DNA of 64,000 bases from Microbacterium sp. SORGH_AS_0862 (GCF_030818795.1 NZ_JAUTAY010000001.1:3038001-3102000), one strand, 5' to 3'. Shown: positions 14,645 through 24,581, numbered from the stretch's first letter. Numbers and translations: made by a program. Notes: generated from the sequence alone by a model not told the origin.

Positions 14645-15175
14645 TCAGGAGTTCAGTGACACGAACGTCGACCAGGCGAAGAGAGCCGACGACGCGTAGT
14701 AGCTGGCCACCATGCTCCACGAGAGCAGCCCCTGCCTCAGCGGATACACGATACGAAGGCCGTCCCACGTGCCCGTGAGGAACTGCAGCACTGCGGGGAT
14801 CCATCCGACATACCACCAGAATCCGAAGACGGCCGTTGCGCCGTCCAGAGTCATTGAGGCGATCGCTGCGCCTGACGCCAGCACCGTGCTGACGAAGGTG
14901 AGGCCGAGCCCCGAGGCCGCGTTGCTCTCCAGGTCGTCGGGGAGGTGACGAGGAGCGATCACCCGGGCGGTCAAGCGTCGATCTTCGATCTGGATGATCA
15001 ACAGGTAGCCGACCCAGCCCGCAACCAGACTCAGGCCGATGAGGAGAAACGGGAGCACGGAGCGACGATACTGATTCCAACGCCGCGATGCCGCGCGCAC
15101 ACCTTCATCCCGAAGCGCTCGCAGAGTGCGACCAGGGCTGCACGTTCCACGCTGCCCTCCTCGAACCGTCCCCAC
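14645..15175 (-). CDS. Unknown membrane protein
   Basis: The 176-residue product has a basic N-terminus (about 1-38) and four hydrophobic segments (about 40-62, 90-112, 116-136 and 150-172). No family is recognised. The start at 15175 is the longest option; an ATG is absent for some distance downstream, so the N-terminus is uncertain. It converges on the DUF1648 gene. Confidence 0.5.
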   Translation of the reverse strand: MGTVRGGQRGTCSPGRTLRALRDEGVRAASRRWNQYRRSVLPFLLIGLSLVAGWVGYLLIIQIEDRRLTARVIAPRHLPDDLESNAASGLGLTFVSTVLASGAAIASMTLDGATAVFGFWWYVGWIPAVLQFLTGTWDGLRIVYPLRQGLLSWSMVASYYASSALFAWSTFVSLNS

Positions 15176-15312
15176 GCGTTGCGCGGCGCCGCCGGTCAGC
15201 TGTTGTTCGCGCGGTCACTGTAAGCGGCAAGGATGACGCGCGCGTGAGGAGTTGGCCGGCCCAGAACGGCGTGACCCTCGCGGGAAGAAAGCCCCGGAGG
15301 GCCCCGTCCCGG

Positions 15313-16845
15313 TCACCGTCGGCGGAGGAGAAGTACCGCGTCGTCGATGGTGGTGGCGGTGCCGTCGGGTGCCGTGACGGGGCGTGGGCGGATCTCGGCG
15401 ACGACGGTCTCCCACATGGCCGCATCCAGCGCGAGTGCGGCGAGCTCTTCGTGCAGGGCGGGGAACACCGTGTGCTGCGCATCGGCGTGCGACCACGGCG
15501 GGACGGACGCGTGCGACACCACGAGCAGGTGTCCGCCCGACGCGACGCGGGATGCGGCGGCGCGCAGGATCTCGAGGCGGTCCAGCGTCACGGGGGAGTG
15601 CAGGAAGGATGCGGTCACGAGATCGAAGGAGCCCTCCGGCATCCCGTCCGGAAGCTCCGCCCGCACGAAGCGCGCGCGCTCGTCGAGGTCGGCGCTCGCC
15701 GCCGCCGCGGTGGCCCGCGCGATGGCCGTGGCGCTGATGTCCACTCCCGTGACCTTCCAGCCCTGCTCCGCGAGCCACAGGGCGTCGCCTCCCTCGCCGC
15801 AGCCGAGATCGAGCGCCGTGCCCGGCGGCAGGGATGCCGCCACATCGGCGACCGTGCGATTGACGCGGCCCGACCACATCCGCTCGTCTCCCGCGTACCG
15901 ACCTTCCCAGTACGCGGCAGGTGCCGCCGCCCGGTCGAGATCCTCCTCGACGAGCGCAGCATTGACAGCCGCCCCGACGAAGGATGCGGTCCCCATCGAC
16001 AGCGGCACGTTGGCGCTCGGGTCGATGACGTTGCCGGCGGCCCAGACGCGCGGGTGGCTCGTGCGCCCGACACGGTCGACCTGGATCGTGGCACCGAGCG
16101 GACCCTCCGAACGCACGAGGTCGAGACCGTCGAGGAAGCCGTCCTGCGGAACCGGGCGACCCGCGGTGAAGATCGCCGACACGGCGACCTCGCGCCCGTC
16201 CGCCGTGCGCACGGCGTCGATCCGGTCACCCTCACCGCGCACCTCGACCACCGGAGAGCTCACCAGCCGCACTCCGCGGGCGAGCAGCCGGTGACGGAGC
16301 CCGGGATCGAGCTCGCCGAGCCCCGCGGTGAAGACCACGACGTCGTCGCCCCACTGCGTGAGCAGCTGCGCCTGGTGTGCACCGAGCGGCGACGTCGTCA
16401 GCACGCCGATGGTCTCACCGCGCACCTCCCAGCCGTGGCAGTAGGGGCAGTGGAGCACCGTCCGCCCCCACCTCTCGGCGAGACCGGGGATGTCGGGGAG
16501 CTCGTCGCTCAGTCCTGTCGCGACGATGAGCGCGCGAGTGCGGTGCGTGGTGCCGTCGGCGAGCGTCACGGTGACGCCGTCCTCGTCGTCCGCCTCGACA
16601 CGCGAGACAGATCCGTCGACGAAGCGGCCGCCGTATGCCTCGACCTCGGCACGGCCGCGGGAGCGCAGCTCACCCGGCGCCAGCCCCTCGTGCCCGAGTA
16701 CACCGTGCATGTGGTCGGCGAAGCGGTTACGGCCGGAGCCGGCGTCGACGACCGTGACGGCGCGACGGGCGCGCACGAGCATGAGGGCTGCGGACAGGCC
16801 GGCGGGACCGGCGCCGATGACGAGGACGTCCGTGGAGTTCTGCAT
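15313..16845 (-). CDS. Fused FAD/NAD(P) oxidoreductase (TrxB-like) and SAM methyltransferase
   Basis: Two enzymes share one 510-residue chain. Residues 1-300 form a thioredoxin-reductase-like flavoprotein: an FAD-binding GxGxxG (VIGAGPAGLSAA) at the start, a redox CPYC pair (in HCPYCHGWEV) and a late 'VWAAGNVIDP' FAD motif. Residues 310-510 form a class-I SAM methyltransferase with 'ALDLGCGEGGDALWLAEQGW' and 'VTGVDIS'. The fusion is known in other actinomycetes, but its substrate is not established. ATG 16845 is chosen because upstream frame runs into the divergent regulator. That neighbour, an XRE-cupin protein 28 bp away, is its likely repressor. Confidence 0.85.
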   Translation of the reverse strand: MQNSTDVLVIGAGPAGLSAALMLVRARRAVTVVDAGSGRNRFADHMHGVLGHEGLAPGELRSRGRAEVEAYGGRFVDGSVSRVEADDEDGVTVTLADGTTHRTRALIVATGLSDELPDIPGLAERWGRTVLHCPYCHGWEVRGETIGVLTTSPLGAHQAQLLTQWGDDVVVFTAGLGELDPGLRHRLLARGVRLVSSPVVEVRGEGDRIDAVRTADGREVAVSAIFTAGRPVPQDGFLDGLDLVRSEGPLGATIQVDRVGRTSHPRVWAAGNVIDPSANVPLSMGTASFVGAAVNAALVEEDLDRAAAPAAYWEGRYAGDERMWSGRVNRTVADVAASLPPGTALDLGCGEGGDALWLAEQGWKVTGVDISATAIARATAAAASADLDERARFVRAELPDGMPEGSFDLVTASFLHSPVTLDRLEILRAAASRVASGGHLLVVSHASVPPWSHADAQHTVFPALHEELAALALDAAMWETVVAEIRPRPVTAPDGTATTIDDAVLLLRRR

Positions 16846-16903
16846 GAGCCCATCACACGGGTACTCTGCGAATATGGCAAGCGAGTTTGCAGAAACGGCA
16901 AGC
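16846..16903. promoter_or_regulatory. Divergent promoter region with paired GGCAAGC repeats
   Basis: The two starts are only 28 bp apart. GGCAAGC occurs at 16876-16882 and 16897-16903, spaced by 21 bp (two helical turns), and TTGC-N7-GCAA overlaps the second copy. These lie at and just inside the regulator start and are candidate autoregulatory XRE sites. Confidence 0.35.
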
Positions 16904-17464
16904 AACTCGATCCGTACAGAACTCGACGACCTCGGGATGCGGCTGCGGACCGTCCGTCGCGCCAAGGGCTGGACGCTCGACGACCTCGCCGCGCGCGCGG
17001 GACTCTCCTCGAGCACGCTCTCACGGCTCGAGTCGGGCAAGCGCCAGGCGAGCCTCGAACTGCTGCTGCCGCTGGTGCGCGAGCTCGGCATCCGCATCGA
17101 CGATCTGTTGCAGCCGCGGGATCAGGATCCCCGGGTGCGGCGCACCCTCATCCATCGCGAGGGGCACCTCGTCCTTCCGCTCGCGCCGGAGGGCTCGCCG
17201 ACGAACGCATACAAGATCACGTACCTCCCCGGCCCCGAGCCCGAGCAGCGGGTGCACGACGGGTTCGCCTGGTTCTACGTGCTCTCCGGGCGGCTGCGAC
17301 TTCGTCTGGGGGAGCAGGACCTCGTGCTCGTGCGCGGGGAGGCGGCCGAGTTCGATACGCGCACACCGCACGCGATGTCCGCCGCGGGCGGTAAGCCCGT
17401 GCAGGTCATCAGCATCTTCCACGGTGACGGCGACCGCATCCACACGCACTCCGAGTCCGTGTGA
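16874..17464 (+). CDS. XRE-family regulator with C-terminal cupin domain
   Basis: The 196-residue product has an N-terminal XRE helix-turn-helix (about 20-75: 'LRTVRRAKGWTLDDLAARAG', 'SSSTLSRLESGKRQASLELL') and a cupin barrel at about 105-185 ('HDGFAWFYVLSGRLRLRLGE', 'AAEFDTRTPHAM'). Such regulators bind a small ligand in the cupin and usually control a neighbouring gene. The divergent oxidoreductase-methyltransferase gene is the obvious candidate. Confidence 0.85.
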   Translation: MASEFAETASNSIRTELDDLGMRLRTVRRAKGWTLDDLAARAGLSSSTLSRLESGKRQASLELLLPLVRELGIRIDDLLQPRDQDPRVRRTLIHREGHLVLPLAPEGSPTNAYKITYLPGPEPEQRVHDGFAWFYVLSGRLRLRLGEQDLVLVRGEAAEFDTRTPHAMSAAGGKPVQVISIFHGDGDRIHTHSESV

Positions 17465-17477
17465 CCCGCGCGCGCGT

Positions 17478-18302
17478 TCAGTGCTCGCTGAGTGCGGACT
17501 CCTGGGGCACGGTGGCTTCGGCGAGCCGGGGGGACCCGCCGATGAACCAGTACACGAGGCCCACGAGCACGGCGCCGCCGAACAGGTTGCCGAGTCCGAC
17601 CCACAGCAGGTTCGTGCCGAAGTGCCCCCACGTGGCACCCGGCATGCCGGTGGCGAGGCCGATCGTGTAGGTCGTCATGTTCGCGACGACGTGCTCGAAG
17701 CCCGAGGTGATGAAAGCGAGGATCGCGCAGAAGATGACCGCGATCTTCACGCCGTCCGAGCTGAGCCGGGCGCACATCCAGATGGCCAGGCAGACGAGCA
17801 GGTTGCACAGCGCGCCGCGGACGAACAGTTCCACGGGTCCCTCGTGCGCCTTCGCCGCGAGCATGTCCGCGAGCATCGTTCCGGCCGCGGCGTTGCTGTG
17901 CAGCACACCCGACGTCGCCACGAGCACGCCGAAGACGATCGAGCCCACGAGGTTGGCTCCGAAGGTGGCGAACAGTGCGCCGACCGCCGGGCCCGGACGT
18001 ATGGCGCGCAGGTACGTGCCCTGTGCGAGGGTCATCATCGATGACGTCACGAGTTCCCCGCCCGCGAACACGACGAGCGTGAGCGCCACGCCGAACACGA
18101 GCCCGCTGACGAACTTGCCCCATCCACTACCGGCGGCCGTGAGCGGCCCCGCAGCGCTGACCATGAGCACCACCCCGACGCCGATGTAGGCGCCGGCCAT
18201 CATCCCCGACGCGAGGAAGCGTCCGGGGTGGCGCAGGCCGTGCACCTTGTGCTCCGCCGCCGGTGCCTGCACGTCGACGAGCGCGCGTTCGATAGTCAGC
18301 AT
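17478..18302 (-). CDS. Formate/nitrite transporter family protein
   Basis: The 274-residue protein has six membrane segments and the FNT signatures: 'GGELVTSSMMTLAQG', 'FVRGALCNLLVCLAIWM' and 'SGFEHVVANMTTYTIGL', with the conserved pore histidine in FEH. These channels move formate, nitrite or related monovalent anions across the inner membrane as pentamers. The substrate cannot be told from sequence, and no nitrite reductase or formate enzyme lies nearby. A short cytosolic N-terminus (1-28) precedes the first helix. Confidence 0.9.
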   Translation of the reverse strand: MLTIERALVDVQAPAAEHKVHGLRHPGRFLASGMMAGAYIGVGVVLMVSAAGPLTAAGSGWGKFVSGLVFGVALTLVVFAGGELVTSSMMTLAQGTYLRAIRPGPAVGALFATFGANLVGSIVFGVLVATSGVLHSNAAAGTMLADMLAAKAHEGPVELFVRGALCNLLVCLAIWMCARLSSDGVKIAVIFCAILAFITSGFEHVVANMTTYTIGLATGMPGATWGHFGTNLLWVGLGNLFGGAVLVGLVYWFIGGSPRLAEATVPQESALSEH

Positions 18303-18401
18303 GTCCGATCGGGCGCGAATGGTGGGCGCGTCCGCCTCCTGCGTCGATCGTCCTCCGGATGCGGGTGCGAGCCGCGCCCGGTCAGCCGTGCATAAACCGG
18401 A

Positions 18402-19643
18402 TCAGAATCCGAGTGCTGCGAGGAACGCGTTGCGGAAGGTCCCGGCCGGATCCAACCGCTCCCGCAGCGCGACCGCGTCGTCGAAGCGCGGGTAGCGCGC
18501 GCGGATGTCGGCCGCCGCCATCGTGAACACCTTGCCCCAGTGGGGGCGGGCTGCATACGGGGCCAGAGCGTCTTCGATGCGGGGGAGCAGGGCGCGCACA
18601 GCGTCTTCGTCACGCCGCCAGGTGAAGTGCAACCCGATCGAGTAGCGACCGTACGCGCCGCTGAGCCACAGGTCGTCGGCGGCGATGGTGCGCACTTCGT
18701 TCACGAGGAGGAGCGGGACGAGCTGCGGCGACAGCTCGCGTAGCGCCCTGATGGCAGCGGGGGCGTCACGGCGGTCGACGAAGTACTCGCTCTGCAGCTC
18801 GTCACCCTGCGACGGTGTGAACCCGAGACGGAAGTGCGGCAGGCGCTCGAGCCACGGGCCCGCGACCCCGCCCTGAACGGTGCAGTTCTCGGCGGAGACT
18901 CCCGGCAGCGGATGGCGGGCTGTGGATGCGGGCGCAGCCCCCAGCACGGACGCGGGTGCGGGAGCCTCTCCCACGCGAGCCTTGAGCCAGAGCTGATCGG
19001 CGACGTCGGGATCCGTCCAGGTGCTGAACAGGCTCACGCTGTGGCCGAGCGAGGTCACCGCCGCCAGATCGGCCAGCGCCGCATCCCACGGCACGCGCTC
19101 GTAGACGGTCTGGGCGATGTCGTAGGTCGGCTGGACGTCGAGCTCCACGTCCAGCACGACGCCGAGCGCCCCGAGCGAGACCACGACGCCCGGGAACTCC
19201 GCGTCGCCGCGACGGAACCATCGGATGGTGCCGTCGGCGAGCAGGATTTCGACGCCCGCGACGGAGCCCGCGAGCGACCGATTGTGGTCGCCGGACCCGT
19301 GCGTTCCGGTCGCGATGGCGCCGGCGACCGAGAAGTGCGGCAGGGACGCCAGATTCCCGAGAGCCCAGCCCTCGGCCTGCAGACGCTCGGCCACGTCGCC
19401 GTAGCGCAGACCGCCGGACACGCGCGCGATGCGGGTCGACGGATCGATCTCGACCCGTGCCGGCAGCGCCGCCGTCGACAGCAGGATGCCGGGGGTGTCG
19501 GCGATCGCCGAGAACGAGTGCCGGGTGCCGAGGGCACGCACGGCGTCCGCATCCCGCACCGCGCGGGCCGCCTCCTCCCGGGTGGTCGGCGAGACGAGCT
19601 CACCCGCATATGTGAGGTTGCCGGCCCAGTTGTGCAGCGTCAT
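18402..19643 (-). CDS. aldO: Alditol oxidase (FAD-linked)
   Basis: The 413-residue protein matches Streptomyces AldO along its length. It has a VAO-type FAD domain (1-190) with GTRHSF, whose His42 is the expected site of covalent FAD attachment, and 'SVAGAIATGTHGSG'. The C-terminal oxidase domain holds 'AENCTVQGGVAGPWLERLPH', 'ELQSEYF', 'NEVRTIAADDLWLS' and 'ARPHWGKVF'. AldO oxidises sugar alcohols such as xylitol and sorbitol at C1 with O2, making H2O2. Its ATG overlaps the MFS transporter stop by one base (TGATG), so the transporter may bring in or export a polyol. Confidence 0.9.
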   Translation of the reverse strand: MTLHNWAGNLTYAGELVSPTTREEAARAVRDADAVRALGTRHSFSAIADTPGILLSTAALPARVEIDPSTRIARVSGGLRYGDVAERLQAEGWALGNLASLPHFSVAGAIATGTHGSGDHNRSLAGSVAGVEILLADGTIRWFRRGDAEFPGVVVSLGALGVVLDVELDVQPTYDIAQTVYERVPWDAALADLAAVTSLGHSVSLFSTWTDPDVADQLWLKARVGEAPAPASVLGAAPASTARHPLPGVSAENCTVQGGVAGPWLERLPHFRLGFTPSQGDELQSEYFVDRRDAPAAIRALRELSPQLVPLLLVNEVRTIAADDLWLSGAYGRYSIGLHFTWRRDEDAVRALLPRIEDALAPYAARPHWGKVFTMAAADIRARYPRFDDAVALRERLDPAGTFRNAFLAALGF

Positions 19644-20914
19644 CAGCGCTCCTCGCGTCGTCGCGGTACGAAACGGGGCACCCATCGGATGAAGGCCGCC
19701 GCTCCCAGCAATCCCACCACGCCCATCGCACCGGTCGCCACCGAGAGCGACGTGATGGCCGTGAGGGCGGTGAGCAGAAGCGGAGCGACGGCACCGCCCG
19801 CATCCGTGAGGGTGCGCCACGAGCCGAGGAATGCGGCGGGCTCGCTCTTCGGCGCCACGTCCGCGCCCAGCGTGAGCAGGATGCCGCTGGAGAGGCCGTT
19901 TCCGACGCCGAGCACGGCGGCGAACATCGCGAACCACATGTTCGCGGAGGTCAGGTCGTGCGTGAGGGACAGCGCGAGGAAACCGGTGCCCATGAGGATC
20001 ATGGCGGGAAGGGCCGCCCAGAGCCGGCCGAAGCGATCCATGACCTGACCGCTCGCGTAGAAGAGCGCGAAGTCGATCGCCCCGGAGACGCCGACGACGA
20101 GCGCGATGGTGGGAGCGTCGAGACCCAGGGAGAGCCCCCACAGCGGCAGCACGACCTGACGCGCGGACCGGACGGCCGAGAGGGATGCTGCGGCGACACC
20201 GAGGCGGGACAGCACGCGCCGGTGCTGCCACATCGTGCGGAACACGCCCGCGCGCTCGTCGACAGGGATCGAGCCGGTGACGGGCTCGCCGCTGTCGTCT
20301 TCGGACGCGGGCGCCCGGTCGGGAGTCTCGGCGGTCTTTTCCGGGTCGGGTCCCAGCAGCACCAGGAGAACGGTGGCGACGAGGCAGACGATGAAGAACC
20401 AGACCGCCGACAGTTCGTCACCGACGGCGAACAGGAGGCCCGCCGCGATGAAAGGGCCGACGAACGTGCCGAAGCGGAACGAGCCGCCGAGCAGCGAGAG
20501 GGCGCGCGCCCGGAACGCGATCGGGACGCGTGTCGTCATGAACGAATGGCGGGCGAGGCCGAACGCGGCCGCGCAGAAGCCGATCACGAACACGGCGACG
20601 GCGAGGATGGCCGTGTTCGGTGAGAGCAGCATCGTCACGGAGCCGGCGATCGCGAGGACGCCCCCGATCGCCATCGTGAGGCGCTCGCCGAGCCGCGCCA
20701 CGGACCAGCCCGCCGGGATGTTGCCGCAGAGCTGTCCCACGACGAGGAAGGAGGCGATGAACGCAGCCTCCGCGACATCCGCTCCGCGCTCTGCGGCGAG
20801 GATCGGGACGAGGGGGATCACGGCCCCTTCGCCGAGGGCGAAGAGGATCGTGGGGCCGTAGATCATCGGCGCGAACCGCCAGAGCAGAGAGCTGACGCGG
20901 TCGGACACGTGCAT
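19643..20914 (-). CDS. MFS transporter
   Basis: The 423-residue protein has twelve predicted membrane segments with a charged loop at about 190-235 (rich in Glu, Asp and Pro) between the two six-helix halves. Motif-A-like '[11 protein letters not shown]' follows helix 2. It is co-transcribed with alditol oxidase, suggesting polyol transport, although its sequence also resembles drug exporters. The start at 20914 is divergent from prfB with only 20 bp between, so the promoters overlap. Confidence 0.85.
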   Translation of the reverse strand: MHVSDRVSSLLWRFAPMIYGPTILFALGEGAVIPLVPILAAERGADVAEAAFIASFLVVGQLCGNIPAGWSVARLGERLTMAIGGVLAIAGSVTMLLSPNTAILAVAVFVIGFCAAAFGLARHSFMTTRVPIAFRARALSLLGGSFRFGTFVGPFIAAGLLFAVGDELSAVWFFIVCLVATVLLVLLGPDPEKTAETPDRAPASEDDSGEPVTGSIPVDERAGVFRTMWQHRRVLSRLGVAAASLSAVRSARQVVLPLWGLSLGLDAPTIALVVGVSGAIDFALFYASGQVMDRFGRLWAALPAMILMGTGFLALSLTHDLTSANMWFAMFAAVLGVGNGLSSGILLTLGADVAPKSEPAAFLGSWRTLTDAGGAVAPLLLTALTAITSLSVATGAMGVVGLLGAAAFIRWVPRFVPRRREER

Positions 20915-20918
20915 CCAC

Positions 20919-20934
20919 GATACTCTGGAGTGCC
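20919..20934 (+). promoter_or_regulatory. Leaderless prfB promoter (-10 box)
   Basis: TACTCT at 20921-20926 lies nine bases before the prfB ATG, placing the transcription start at or next to the first codon. There is no Shine-Dalgarno sequence at a proper distance. The promoter sits almost entirely within the 5' coding region of the divergent MFS gene. Confidence 0.5.
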
Positions 20935-22044
20935 ATGCTCGAATTCGATCCGTCTGCCGACATCCAGGCCCTCCGCTCCACCTTCAGCGACATCAAAGCC
21001 GTCGTCGACGTCGACGCCCTCCGGGCAGAGATCGATCGGCTCTCCGAGGAGGCCGGCGCTCCCGACCTCTGGGACGACGTCGAGAAGGCGCAGAAGGTCA
21101 CCAGCGCCCTCAGCCACCGCCAGGCTCAGCTCAAGCGCGTCACCGAGGTCGAGCAGCGTCTCGACGACCTCGATGTGCTCGTCGAGCTCGCCAACGAGAT
21201 GGACGACGAGGACTCCGCGGAGGAGGCGCGTCGCGAGATCGCCGAGCTCGAGGACGTCGTCGGTCAGCTCGAGGTGCAGACCCTCCTCGACGGCGAGTAC
21301 GACTCCCGTTCGGCGGTCGTCACCATCCGCTCCGGCGCGGGCGGCGACGACGCCACCGACTTCGCCGAGATGCTCATGCGCATGTACCTGCGCTGGGCCG
21401 AGCGTCACAAGTACCCCGTCAAGGTCATGGACACGTCCTACGCCGAGGGGGCGGGCATCAAGTCCGCGACCTTCGAGGTCGACGCCCCCTACGCCTACGG
21501 AACCCTCTCCGTCGAGGCCGGCACACATCGCCTCGCCCGCATCAGCCCGTTCGGCTCCGCCGACAAGCGGCAGACGAGCTTCGCCGCCGTCGAGGTCATC
21601 CCCGTCATGGAAGAGGCGCAGGAGGTCGAGGTCCCCGAGAACGACATCCGCGTCGACGTCTTCCGCTCGTCGGGGCCGGGTGGCCAGTCGGTCAACACGA
21701 CCGACTCGGCGGTGCGCATCACGCACATCCCCACCGGCATCGTCGTCTCGATGCAGAACGAGAAGTCCCAGATCCAGAACCGCGCCGCGGCCATGCGCGT
21801 GCTGCAGACGCGCCTCATGCTGCTGCAGCGCGAGGAAGAGGCCGCGAAGAAGAAAGAGCTCGCCGGCACCATCACCGCGAGCTGGGGAGACCAGATGCGC
21901 TCCTACTTCCTCTACGGTCAGCAGCTGGTGAAGGACCTGCGCACCGGACACGAGGTGGGCAACCCCGCCACGGTGTTCGACGGCGACCTCGACGGCTTCA
22001 TCGCAGCCGGCATCCGCTGGCGCAAGCGCAAAGACGAGGACTGA
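20935..22044 (+). CDS. prfB: Peptide chain release factor 2
   Basis: The 369-residue protein has the RF2 layout: an N-terminal helical domain, the SPF tripeptide (in [13 protein letters not shown]) that reads UGA and UAA stop codons, and the catalytic GGQ at residues 249-251 (in [15 protein letters not shown]) that triggers peptide release. The frame is continuous, so the programmed +1 frameshift used by E. coli and many other bacteria is absent. It begins the conserved prfB-ftsE-ftsX-smpB-ssrA block. Confidence 0.97.
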   Translation: MLEFDPSADIQALRSTFSDIKAVVDVDALRAEIDRLSEEAGAPDLWDDVEKAQKVTSALSHRQAQLKRVTEVEQRLDDLDVLVELANEMDDEDSAEEARREIAELEDVVGQLEVQTLLDGEYDSRSAVVTIRSGAGGDDATDFAEMLMRMYLRWAERHKYPVKVMDTSYAEGAGIKSATFEVDAPYAYGTLSVEAGTHRLARISPFGSADKRQTSFAAVEVIPVMEEAQEVEVPENDIRVDVFRSSGPGGQSVNTTDSAVRITHIPTGIVVSMQNEKSQIQNRAAAMRVLQTRLMLLQREEEAAKKKELAGTITASWGDQMRSYFLYGQQLVKDLRTGHEVGNPATVFDGDLDGFIAAGIRWRKRKDED

Positions 22045-22104
22045 TCCGGCGCGCCGGGTGTCGTGGCGGGCATCCGTAGGAAGCGCGCTTAGGCTGTCAC
22101 AGCC

Positions 22105-23124
22105 ATGATCCGGTTCGAGAACGTCACCAAGCGGTATCGCGGCACCTCCCGACCTGCGCTGCAGAGCGTGGACTTCGAGGTGCAACGCGGAGAGTTCGTC
22201 TTTCTTGTGGGGGCGTCCGGCTCCGGCAAGTCATCTTGTCTGCGCCTCATCCTGCGCGAGGACTCGCCCAGCGAGGGCCGTGTGGTCGTGCTCGGTCGAG
22301 ACCTGCGCTCGGTGCCCAACCGCAAGGTTCCCTACTTCCGCCGTCAGATCGGCGCCGTGTTCCAGGACTTCCGGCTTCTGCCGACCAAGACGGTCTTCCA
22401 GAACGTCGCGTTCACGCTGCAGGTGATCGGATCGTCCCGCGGGTTCATCCAGCAGGCGGTGCCCGAGGCGCTCGCGCTCGTCGGTCTCGACGGCAAGGAG
22501 AAGCGCCTGCCGCACGAGCTGTCCGGCGGTGAGCAGCAGCGCGTCGCGATCGCCCGCGCACTTGTCAATCGTCCGCAGATCCTCCTCGCCGACGAGCCCA
22601 CCGGAAACCTCGACCCCGCGACGTCGGTCGACATCATGCAGCTGCTCGCGCGCATCAACGCCGGAGGCACCACGGTCGTCATGGCGACGCACGAGGCGGG
22701 CTTCGTCGATCAGATGCAGCGCCGCGTCATCGAGCTGCGCAGCGGTGAGATGGTGCGCGACGAGCGCCACGGCGGGTACGGCGACACCTCCGCCATCCCG
22801 CGCCTCGCGCCCGAGGTGGAGAAGGGGGCGGCAGCTGTCGCCGCTCTCACCGCGGTGCTCGACGTGCACCGCGAGATCTCCGAGACCGGTCAGATCGCAC
22901 CATTGACGCTGGATGCGGCCGTCGCCGCCACCGAGCAGGCGGCCCGCGCCGAACCGGCTCATGCGGCGGCGGTGGCCGAGACGGAAGCGGCAGAAGCGCT
23001 GGCGGCTCGTCTGGCCGAGGAGGAGCGCGCGAAGCGCCCCGAAGCCGACCTGCCCGCAGAACTGGGGCTCGCCGACCGCCTGGGCCTCGGTGCGTCCGAC
23101 GACGAGGTGGGACCCACGCGATGA
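22105..23124 (+). CDS. ftsE: Cell-division ABC ATPase FtsE with long C-terminal tail
   Basis: Residues 1-228 are a normal FtsE ATPase: Walker A GASGSGKS (36-43), Q-loop '[11 protein letters not shown]', signature LSGGEQQR (about 139-146) and Walker B '[12 protein letters not shown]'. FtsE pairs with FtsX to drive peptidoglycan hydrolases at the septum. The product has 339 residues, about 110 more than usual; the extra tail is rich in Ala, Glu and Arg, includes '[20 protein letters not shown]', and is probably helical or disordered. A TAGGCT -10 box at 22090-22095 implies a nearly leaderless mRNA. The stop overlaps ftsX by 4 bp. Confidence 0.95.
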   Translation: MIRFENVTKRYRGTSRPALQSVDFEVQRGEFVFLVGASGSGKSSCLRLILREDSPSEGRVVVLGRDLRSVPNRKVPYFRRQIGAVFQDFRLLPTKTVFQNVAFTLQVIGSSRGFIQQAVPEALALVGLDGKEKRLPHELSGGEQQRVAIARALVNRPQILLADEPTGNLDPATSVDIMQLLARINAGGTTVVMATHEAGFVDQMQRRVIELRSGEMVRDERHGGYGDTSAIPRLAPEVEKGAAAVAALTAVLDVHREISETGQIAPLTLDAAVAATEQAARAEPAHAAAVAETEAAEALAARLAEEERAKRPEADLPAELGLADRLGLGASDDEVGPTR

Positions 23125-24035
23125 GATTCGGACTGATCATGGGGGAGGCCCTCAGCGGCCTCCGCCGGAACGCATCGATGGTGATCTCCGTCGTGCTCGT
23201 GACCTTCGTGTCGCTGACCTTCGTGGGTGCGGCCGTGCTCATGCAGATGCAGATCGGCAAGATGAAGGACTTCTGGGTGGATCGTGCCCAGGTCGCCGTC
23301 TACATGTGCACCAGCGTCTCCACCGCGAGCACCTGCTCGGACGGCGTCGCCACGCAGGCGGAGATCGACCAGGTCACCGCGGAGCTCAACGGTCCGGCCC
23401 TGTCGCCGCTCATCAAGGAATTCACGTTCGAGACGAACGAGCAGGTGTACGAAAAGGCGATCCAGCAGCTGGGCGCCGAATACGAGAACATCGTCACGCC
23501 CGACCAGTTCAACGCGACGTTCTCGATCAACCTCGTCGACCAATCGCAGTCGGATGTGATCGCCGAGGCGTTCGGCGGCAGCAAGGGCGTCGAAGAGGTC
23601 AAAGACCAGATGCAGTACCTGGAGCCGCTGTTCTCGGCCCTGACGATCGCGACGTACATCGCCGTCGGGATCGCGGGTCTCATGCTGGTGGCCGCCGTGC
23701 TGCTGATCGCGACCACCATCCGGCTGTCGGCGTTCGCGAGACGCAAAGAGCTGGGGATCATGCGTCTGGTGGGCGCCTCGAACAGGTTCATCCAGACACC
23801 GTTCATCCTCGAGGGCGTCTTCGCCGCGCTGATCGGTTCGGCGCTCGCGAGCGTCGGAGTCTGGGCGACGGTGGAGTTCGGTATCAACGGGTACCTGCGT
23901 CAACGCATCGGATTCGTCACCACCTGGGTGGGGTACTCCGATCTCGCCCTGGTGATCCCGGTCATCGTGGTGATCGGCGTGCTGCTGGCGGCGCTGTCCG
24001 CTGGGTTCGCCATACGCCGGTGGTTGCGCGCCTGA
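23121..24035 (+). CDS. ftsX: Cell-division permease-like protein FtsX
   Basis: The 304-residue protein has four membrane segments (about 20-42, 172-195, 220-245 and 268-292) with the large extracellular loop (about 45-170) that contacts cell-wall hydrolase partners such as RipC. 'AFARRKELGIMRLVGASNRF' is the characteristic cytosolic segment after helix 2. The extracellular loop has a Cys pair (CTSVSTASTC). It overlaps ftsE by 4 bp. Confidence 0.96.
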   Translation: MRFGLIMGEALSGLRRNASMVISVVLVTFVSLTFVGAAVLMQMQIGKMKDFWVDRAQVAVYMCTSVSTASTCSDGVATQAEIDQVTAELNGPALSPLIKEFTFETNEQVYEKAIQQLGAEYENIVTPDQFNATFSINLVDQSQSDVIAEAFGGSKGVEEVKDQMQYLEPLFSALTIATYIAVGIAGLMLVAAVLLIATTIRLSAFARRKELGIMRLVGASNRFIQTPFILEGVFAALIGSALASVGVWATVEFGINGYLRQRIGFVTTWVGYSDLALVIPVIVVIGVLLAALSAGFAIRRWLRA

Positions 24036-24104
24036 TACGAGGGGCGCTGGGCTTGCTAGACTGACGGGCTGCCGCGCGCCGTGCGGCCGCACGAAGGAGA
24101 GAGC

Positions 24105-24581
24105 ATGCCCAGGGAACGCGGAGAGAAGGTCGTCGCGACCAACCGCCGCGCGCGCCACGACTACACCGTCGAGAAGACGTACGAGGCCGGCCTCGTGCTC
24201 ACCGGCACCGAGGTGAAGTCGTTGCGTCAGGGGCGCGCCAACCTGACCGACGGCTACGCCTACATCCAGGGCGGCGAGGCCTTTCTCGACGCCGTCCACA
24301 TCCCCGAGTACTCGCAGGGGCACTGGACCAATCACGCCGCCAAGCGCACGCGCAAGCTCCTGCTGCACAAGGAGGAGATCGTGAAGCTGTCGCACGCCGT
24401 CTCCGCCGGCGGCTACACGCTCGTACCGCTGCGCCTGTACTTCTCCGACGGACGCGCGAAGATCGAACTCGGCGTCGCGAAGGGCAAGCGGGAGTACGAC
24501 AAGCGTCAGACCCTGCGAGAACGACAGGACACTCGCGAGGCCGAGCGCGCGATGCGCCTGCGCAACCGCGTCGGGGAGTGA
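24105..24581 (+). CDS. smpB: SsrA-binding protein SmpB
   Basis: The 158-residue product has the SmpB beta-barrel with '[20 protein letters not shown]' and '[18 protein letters not shown]', the '[15 protein letters not shown]' segment and a basic C-terminal tail (about 130-158) that inserts in the ribosomal mRNA channel. SmpB carries tmRNA to stalled ribosomes. The ATG at 24105 follows GAAGGAGAGAG. Its partner ssrA lies 2 kb downstream, beyond a kinase remnant and two unrelated genes. Confidence 0.97.
   Translation: MPRERGEKVVATNRRARHDYTVEKTYEAGLVLTGTEVKSLRQGRANLTDGYAYIQGGEAFLDAVHIPEYSQGHWTNHAAKRTRKLLLHKEEIVKLSHAVSAGGYTLVPLRLYFSDGRAKIELGVAKGKREYDKRQTLRERQDTREAERAMRLRNRVGE

Noticed and set aside
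15088..17394. 768-codon plus-strand ORF
   Set aside because: It is antisense to the flavoprotein-methyltransferase gene and rich in Arg, Gly and His, typical of a mirror frame in high-GC DNA.
20935..21015. Programmed frameshift in prfB
   Set aside because: The prfB frame is continuous from ATG 20935; there is no early in-frame TGA with a slippery CTT.
20863..22185. 440-codon minus-strand ORF
   Set aside because: It is fully antisense to prfB and has mirror-frame composition.
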